Assembly: GCA_965603115.1 (NCBI GenBank)
Contig: CBFDBT010000011.1
Coordinates: 1-28,011 of the forward strand
Length of the DNA stretch: 28,011 nt
Direction of reading: 5' to 3'
Origin: CBFDBT01 sp965603115
GTDB taxonomy: Bacteria > Pseudomonadota > Alphaproteobacteria > Sphingomonadales > Kordiimonadaceae
This document shows, in pieces, positions 23,603 to 28,011 of this stretch; position 1 is the stretch's first letter, and each line of letters starts with the position of its first letter. Below the pieces are notes generated by a model. That model worked only from the letters and a program-made list of their open reading frames with translations. It was not told the origin of the DNA and ran no database searches. Position numbers and translations under genes: made by a program.

Positions 23603-25846
23603 GTGCGTATTGATTATGAAAATCCAGAATTTGTAGCTGGTGATGTTGCTGGTGGTGTTGATAGCCAACCGGTTGTGGCTGAGCTGGCTGATGGTGGGTT
23701 TATTGTTTCCTGGTTTTCCTTTTATTATGACACTGGAAATCTTAATTCGCTTGTAATGGCGCAAGTGTACAATGCTGATGGTTCTAGTAGAGGCGATGCC
23801 TTTACTGTTAATGAGTCAACACATGGATTAGTCAGAGAAATAGATGTTACTGGCTTATCTGATGGTGGTTATGTAATTGCTTGGGCAACGAGTAACGGGC
23901 GGGCAGCGGTTTATTCCAAACAATATGATTCTAACTCCATAGAATTGGGTGAAAATACTCAAGTAAGCCAATTAAGTGGAGATTTTGGTAACCCAAGCCT
24001 ATTGAATACAGACGATGGCGGTTATATTCTCACTTATGATATCTATTCCAGTGGTTTTAATATTATAGCTCAAGTCTATGATGCTAGCGGTGGCGTTATC
24101 AACTCGCTTACATTAGGTGATGGACTAGCTGATACCAATCAGAGAAATCCTGATATAGTTATGCTTGATGATGGAACAGTAATGGTTGTTTGGGAACAGT
24201 ATGACAGTTCCGGTAACGGCAAATCTATTATGGCTCAACATTATGATCAGCAATTAAACCCTCTTGGTTCCGAATTTCAAATAAGCACTACACTTAATGG
24301 TAATGTTTCTAATCCTGTCATCACTTCCTTAGAAAGTGGGGGCTTTGCTGTTGTATGGGGGCAGAGTAATGACGGTGGTACTTCATATCCTATCTATGGG
24401 CGTATTTATGATGGTTCCCTAAACCCAATTTCAGGTGATTATCTAATGGGCACCGCTCAAACACTGACCTCATTTGATTTAACTGAGATAGAGGGCGGCG
24501 GTTTTACTCTGGTTTATCAGCAAGCAGGCATCGCATCCGAACGGTATATTGTTGGTCAAAATTACGATGCGAACGGTACTGCAGTTGAAGGACTATTTAG
24601 AGTATCTGCAGAAAACCCAGCTTACTTAGAATATTTACCCAGTGCTGTTACCTTATCTGATGGACGTGTGATTGTAACATGGGAAGATTCAGATGGCTAT
24701 GTGTCAGGATCTCATATCGTAGCGCGTATGTATGATAGTCAAATGCGACCTGTTGATCCAGCGGAGTTTTCTCAAATATTTATGCCTACTCAAGGTAACG
24801 ATGCATATATTGGAACAGGCAACAATGATGTGGTCGATGGAGCAGGTGGTGATGATATATTGAGTGGTATGGCTGGTAATGACACCGGTGGTGAAGGTAA
24901 TGATTATCTTTCAGGCGGTACAGGTGATGATATACTATGGGGCGGCACAGGCGATAATATATTAGTCGGTGGGGATGGCTTTGATACGGCCAACTTTGAG
25001 GGCTATTTAAGCGATTATGAAATCATTAGTAATGCTGATGGTACATACAGTGTAGTTGATGTTAGCGGCTTGCATGGTGGTGGCACGACAATTGTATCTT
25101 CAGATATAGAAGCGCTCTATTTTGATGATACAAACCTTATGTTTGAGCCGAGTGATCAGGAATTGCTTGCAGGATTGACCATAACCTATGAGGGCTCTGA
25201 CGGGGCTGATACTATTAAAGGGGCCAAAAAAGCCGATGTTATTGCCGCTGCTGCAGGCGATGATGTTATTAAAAGTTCCGGCGGTAATGATTTTATAGTC
25301 GCTGGTGTTGGTGCTGATGTAGTTGACGGAGGTAAAGGTCACGACACTATCTATGGAGGATGGGGGGATGATGTTCTAGGTGGGTCTGGGGGCAATGACC
25401 TTCTCTATGGTGGGGCTGGCGCAGACACACTTGATGGTGGCAAGGGGAAAGACACACTCTATGGCGGTATTGAAGATGATTTAATTAACGGTGGTAACAA
25501 TAATGATGTGCTTTACGGCGAATTAGGAAACGATACTTTAATTGGCGACAAGGGTAATGATCAACTTAGCGGCGGCTATGGTGATGACCTTTTGATCGGC
25601 GGCAAGGGCACTGATACGGCTGTATTTTCTGGTAACTTATCAGACTATAACATCGAGTGGAATGGTAATGACTCTATCACCGTAACCGACCAACGTGAAG
25701 GTAGCCCTGATGGCATTGACCTGCTCTTTGGCATTGAAAATATTCAATTTTCTGATGAGGTAGTGAGTGCAGAAGCTTATCAACAAGATAGTTTCGCTTC
25801 AGATATATTTGACCCCACCATTAGTATCGACGGTTTATGGTTCTAA
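23603..25846 (+). CDS. RTX repeat protein with seven N-terminal propeller-like repeats
   Basis: A 747-aa protein without signal peptide, consistent with type I secretion. Residues 1-395 contain seven repeats of about 55 residues with a core like DGGYVIAW followed by an AQxYD-x-x-G segment, suggesting a seven-bladed beta-propeller-like fold. Residues 397 to about 475 are a first RTX block, and 531 to about 670 a second with about 15 nonapeptides (GGxGxDxLx) that bind calcium in the family. Each block ends in a similar module (FDTANFEGYLSDYEI; TDTAVFSGNLSDYNI). One early nonapeptide (GNDTGGEGND) is three residues short. The C-terminus ISIDGLWF is hydrophobic, as in some RTX secretion signals. 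No enzyme motif and no type I exporter genes are nearby. The start is GTG at 23603, since an in-frame TAG lies just upstream. It converges on trpE with a 4-nt gap. Confidence 0.9.
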   Translation: MRIDYENPEFVAGDVAGGVDSQPVVAELADGGFIVSWFSFYYDTGNLNSLVMAQVYNADGSSRGDAFTVNESTHGLVREIDVTGLSDGGYVIAWATSNGRAAVYSKQYDSNSIELGENTQVSQLSGDFGNPSLLNTDDGGYILTYDIYSSGFNIIAQVYDASGGVINSLTLGDGLADTNQRNPDIVMLDDGTVMVVWEQYDSSGNGKSIMAQHYDQQLNPLGSEFQISTTLNGNVSNPVITSLESGGFAVVWGQSNDGGTSYPIYGRIYDGSLNPISGDYLMGTAQTLTSFDLTEIEGGGFTLVYQQAGIASERYIVGQNYDANGTAVEGLFRVSAENPAYLEYLPSAVTLSDGRVIVTWEDSDGYVSGSHIVARMYDSQMRPVDPAEFSQIFMPTQGNDAYIGTGNNDVVDGAGGDDILSGMAGNDTGGEGNDYLSGGTGDDILWGGTGDNILVGGDGFDTANFEGYLSDYEIISNADGTYSVVDVSGLHGGGTTIVSSDIEALYFDDTNLMFEPSDQELLAGLTITYEGSDGADTIKGAKKADVIAAAAGDDVIKSSGGNDFIVAGVGADVVDGGKGHDTIYGGWGDDVLGGSGGNDLLYGGAGADTLDGGKGKDTLYGGIEDDLINGGNNNDVLYGELGNDTLIGDKGNDQLSGGYGDDLLIGGKGTDTAVFSGNLSDYNIEWNGNDSITVTDQREGSPDGIDLLFGIENIQFSDEVVSAEAYQQDSFASDIFDPTISIDGLWF

Positions 25847-25850
25847 GCTG

Positions 25851-26900
25851 CTAAGAAATGTTGCGTTTGGCATAGCGAACAGCTTCTTGTGCTGCATTGA
25901 CCAGCGCTCGGGCTTTATTTTCGCATTCAGCCTGTTCCATTTCCGGTACACTATCAGCTACAATACCAGCACCCGCTTGTACATGCATCATTCCGTCTTT
26001 TACAACAGCTGTCCGCAGTATTATACAGGTGTCCATACTATCGCCACTGGCTGAAAAATAGCCAAGAGATCCTGCGTATGGTCCTCGTGGGTCAATTTCT
26101 AACTCATCAATAATTTCCATTGCTCGCACCTTAGGTGCGCCACTTACGGTTCCTGCCGGAAAGCCAGCTTTCAAGACATCAATCGCATCAAAACCCTCTT
26201 CTAGCTCACCAACAACATTAGAGACGATATGCATGACATGGCTATATCGCTCTATCGTATTTTGCGCAGTAACTTTTACTGTGCCAGGTTTTGAGACACG
26301 TCCAACATCATTTCTCCCAAGGTCCAGTAGCATCAAATGTTCACTAAGCTCCTTAGGGTCAGCTAACAGGTCCGCTTCCAGTGCTAAGTCTTCTTCTTCA
26401 GTTTTACCACGCTTGCGCGTTCCAGCAATTGGTCGAATGGTCACTTCGCCGTCGCGCAGTCCGACAAGTATTTCAGGACTTGATCCAACGATTGAAAAGT
26501 CATCAAAGGCAAGATGATACATATAGGGCGATGGGTTTGTGCGCCTCAGTGCTCTATATAGTGAGAAAGGCGGTAAGGTATAAGGTAAGCTAAATCGTTG
26601 GCTGAGTACGACCTGAAAGATGTCGCCAGCAAGAATATACTCCTGAGCCTTTTTGGTCATAGTATGATAGGTATCGCGGGATGTATTTGATATGGGTTCA
26701 GGCCACTCTTGTGGTGCAGCATAATCTTTTGATGGCGGGATTGTACCCTCAAGACATTTTACGTGAGATTCAAGGCGTAGCACAGCTTCGGCATAAGCTT
26801 GATTGGCATCAGTTTCTTGGCTTACCCGTGCAGGGGTTACGAGAGTGATAAGGTTGGTAACACTGTCAAATATAGCCATTATTGTTGGACGGATAAACAT
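25851..26900 (-). pseudogene. trpE: trpE, C-terminal part (anthranilate synthase component I), separated by frameshift
   Basis: The catalytic part of TrpE, which makes anthranilate from chorismate. The chorismate-binding domain is complete: SQRFSLPYTLPPFSLYRALR, IAGTRKRGKTEEEDLALE, LDLGRNDVGRVS, GAPKVRAMEIIDELE, GPYAGSLGYFSASGD and VQAGAGIVADSVPE. The first ATG (26900) lies inside the gene: upstream in the same frame the translation reads DPIGVPTG-MFIRP, the expected TrpE context. So the real gene runs on from the N-terminal piece at 26924-27349, but a perfect inverted repeat and a net indel not divisible by three break the frame between them. As it stands this fragment has no natural start. 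It may be a real disruption or a sequence artefact. Confidence 0.85.
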
Positions 26901-26952
26901 GCCTGTTGGAACGCCAATGGGGTCTATGCCATTGGCGTTCCAACAGGCATGT
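26897..26952. repeat. Perfect 24-bp inverted repeat (8-nt spacer) breaking trpE
   Basis: The arms 26897-26920 and 26929-26952 are perfect reverse complements; the spacer GGTCTATG is at 26921-26928. On the minus strand, the arm at 26897-26920 encodes PIGVPTGM in the proper TrpE frame. The other arm is its inverted copy and directly follows GYDM of the N-terminal piece, where family members have roughly a dozen unrelated codons before DPxGxP. CATG occurs at both outer boundaries and is self-complementary, fitting a strand-switch event. Confidence 0.95.
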
Positions 26953-27349
26953 CGTATCCCATGTAGCCAACTATACCGGCAGCCATTGGTGGTAGGTGCG
27001 CTGGTAGGTCGATTATTGATTCCGATAATAGAGACCGTAAACTATCTAAGGGGTCGTCTGCTAAATCTTCAAATGCATCGGGGTTGCTTAAGGCAGTGCG
27101 GTTGATTGAGGCTTTGCTTCCATCACACCGCCAAATAATATCTGGCTTTATACCTATGAATGAATAGCGTCCACGAATAGCGCCGCCTTCAACAGATTCG
27201 AGCAGAAAGCTATTTTTTTCACCTTCGGTCAATTTTAAATATGCTGAAACTGGCGTGTCCAGATCCGCAACAAGTGAAAGAGACACCACTTGTGCTTTGT
27301 TCAGGCTATAGTTTTCCTTAAACGTTTCGAATGCAGGTTCAGTTTGCAT
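26924..27349 (-). pseudogene. trpE: trpE, N-terminal part, truncated by inverted repeat
   Basis: N-terminal domain of anthranilate synthase component I. It contains the tryptophan feedback site LLESVE (49-54), GRYSFIGIKPD (60-70), LPPMAAGIVGYMGYDM ending at residue 134, then seven non-native residues (PVGTPMA) coded by the inverted repeat and a TAG stop. The rest of TrpE continues in another frame at 25851-26900. The ATG at 27349 lies 18 nt after the stop of the foldase gene upstream, so trpE is probably co-transcribed with it, a common alphaproteobacterial arrangement. No trp leader peptide or attenuator is visible. Confidence 0.85.
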
Positions 27350-27367
27350 AACTGTAGCTATTCATTT

Positions 27368-28011
27368 CTATTGCTGCGGGACGCTAAATGTTCGCTCAAA
27401 CACAGGCTGATTAACAACAATTTCCAGTCTTTTGCCCAGGTCAATCTGATATTGCGCCATGAGTTCATTGCCCATGCTGGTTTCAAGCTCTGCTAGGATC
27501 ACGTCAATTTGCCCTTGGTTACCATCAATGTCCCCCGGTTTAACCGTATCCAGCTTTGCAATTATATATCCATTACCATCAGCCGCAACTTCCATATCTG
27601 TATCGTTAATCTTCATAGAGAAAATAAGACGGCGCAGATTTGGAGAAATGTTACTGTTGGTATTATCCGAGCGGCGGATGTTTTTAGCCGTATAGGAAGT
27701 GCCATCAAGCTCAAGGGCTAAAGCTTCTGAGCTTTCACCATTTCTTATGCGCTCGAGTGCGGCTTCAGCTATTTCGCCAATTTCTTTTTGACGTTTTTCT
27801 GATTCCCAACTGGCGAGGAGTTCACTTTTCACCGCTTCAAAAGGTTTTTGTGCAGGGTCAATAACATCTGTAAGCTCAAGCATATACATGCGACGATCAT
27901 CAGCATTAGCATTTATATCTTTTAATTCTAAAAAGTCGCCAATTTCACTTTGGTAGGCTGCGCCTAAAATGGTTCTGCCAACTTCGGTAAGGATACTATT
28001 TTTACCATCTT
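27368..28011 (-). CDS. PpiD/SurA-like peptidyl-prolyl isomerase, C-terminal part (partial)
   Basis: The minus-strand frame is open from the right window edge to the stop at 27368-27370; an ATG at 27889 is internal. The 214 visible residues are charged and helical, with LELTDVIDPAQKPFEAVKSE followed by LLASWESEKRQKEIGE and a C-terminus VNQPVFERTFSVPQQ. This pattern (last part of the parvulin domain, then a long helix and a C-terminal chaperone segment) fits the inner-membrane-anchored periplasmic foldases of the PpiD/SurA_N_3 group. The signal anchor and the main parvulin domain lie outside the window, so the assignment rests on weak similarity plus its place directly upstream of trpE, which is common in Alphaproteobacteria. 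Confidence 0.7.
   Translation of the reverse strand, partial: DGKNSILTEVGRTILGAAYQSEIGDFLELKDINANADDRRMYMLELTDVIDPAQKPFEAVKSELLASWESEKRQKEIGEIAEAALERIRNGESSEALALELDGTSYTAKNIRRSDNTNSNISPNLRRLIFSMKINDTDMEVAADGNGYIIAKLDTVKPGDIDGNQGQIDVILAELETSMGNELMAQYQIDLGKRLEIVVNQPVFERTFSVPQQ

Noticed and set aside
24790..25625. Repeated short DNA motif resembling a CRISPR or minisatellite
   Set aside because: The repeats are in frame, degenerate and encode RTX nonapeptides. There is no spacer structure.
26924..27349. A separate small gene distinct from trpE
   Set aside because: The translation is clearly the TrpE N-terminal domain (LLESVE, GRYSFIGIKPD, GYMGYDM), so it is half of a broken gene.

Overview
The window looks like a chromosomal segment of an alphaproteobacterium with a fairly AT-rich genome, probably aquatic. 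The evidence is the gene order (rpsB-tsf-pyrH-frr-uppS-cdsA-dxr-rseP-bamA, then gltA/gltX, comEC, lexA, moaC and trpCDG near trpE and a PpiD-type foldase), a type II citrate synthase, and a GTTC-N7-GTTC SOS box in front of lexA, which is the alphaproteobacterial form of the LexA site. I would not place it below class level from sequence alone.

Layout. Bases 3-392 hold the end of an unrecognised gene. Bases 555-12073 are a plus-strand housekeeping block in two parts. The first is rpsB-tsf, ending in a strong terminator. The second runs pyrH-frr-uppS-cdsA-dxr-rseP-bamA-ompH-fabZ with tight or overlapping junctions and ends in a bidirectional terminator at about 12090. It joins translation factors, UMP kinase, isoprenoid and undecaprenyl synthesis, CDP-diacylglycerol synthesis, site-2 proteolysis and outer-membrane protein assembly. 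The lpxD, lpxA and lpxB genes that usually surround fabZ are absent. Next, gltX and gltA run on the minus strand. comEC is divergent from gltX and converges on lexA with a 20-nt tail overlap. moaC, trpC, trpD and trpG form a compact minus-strand operon. Two plus-strand genes of accessory character follow: a coiled-coil/transmembrane/divergent polysaccharide deacetylase fusion and a large RTX protein. They lie between trpG and trpE, which are often adjacent in related bacteria. The window ends with trpE and the C-terminal part of a PpiD/SurA-like foldase, both on the minus strand.

Main observations. (1) trpE is broken at about codon 134 by a perfect 24-bp inverted repeat with an 8-nt spacer. 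One arm is the expected TrpE coding sequence and the other is its inverted copy, which replaces native codons and shifts the frame. This is either a template-switch mutation or an amplification/assembly artefact. (2) The trp locus is split by the deacetylase and RTX genes. (3) Ribosomal protein S2 carries a Lys/Ala/Pro-rich, histone-H1-like repeat tail of about 106 residues. (4) The RTX protein has seven propeller-like repeats followed by two RTX modules, with a striking overlapping palindrome upstream. (5) The lpx genes are missing at the fabZ locus. I see no CRISPR array, IS element, prophage, tRNA or rRNA, and no clearly new defence system.
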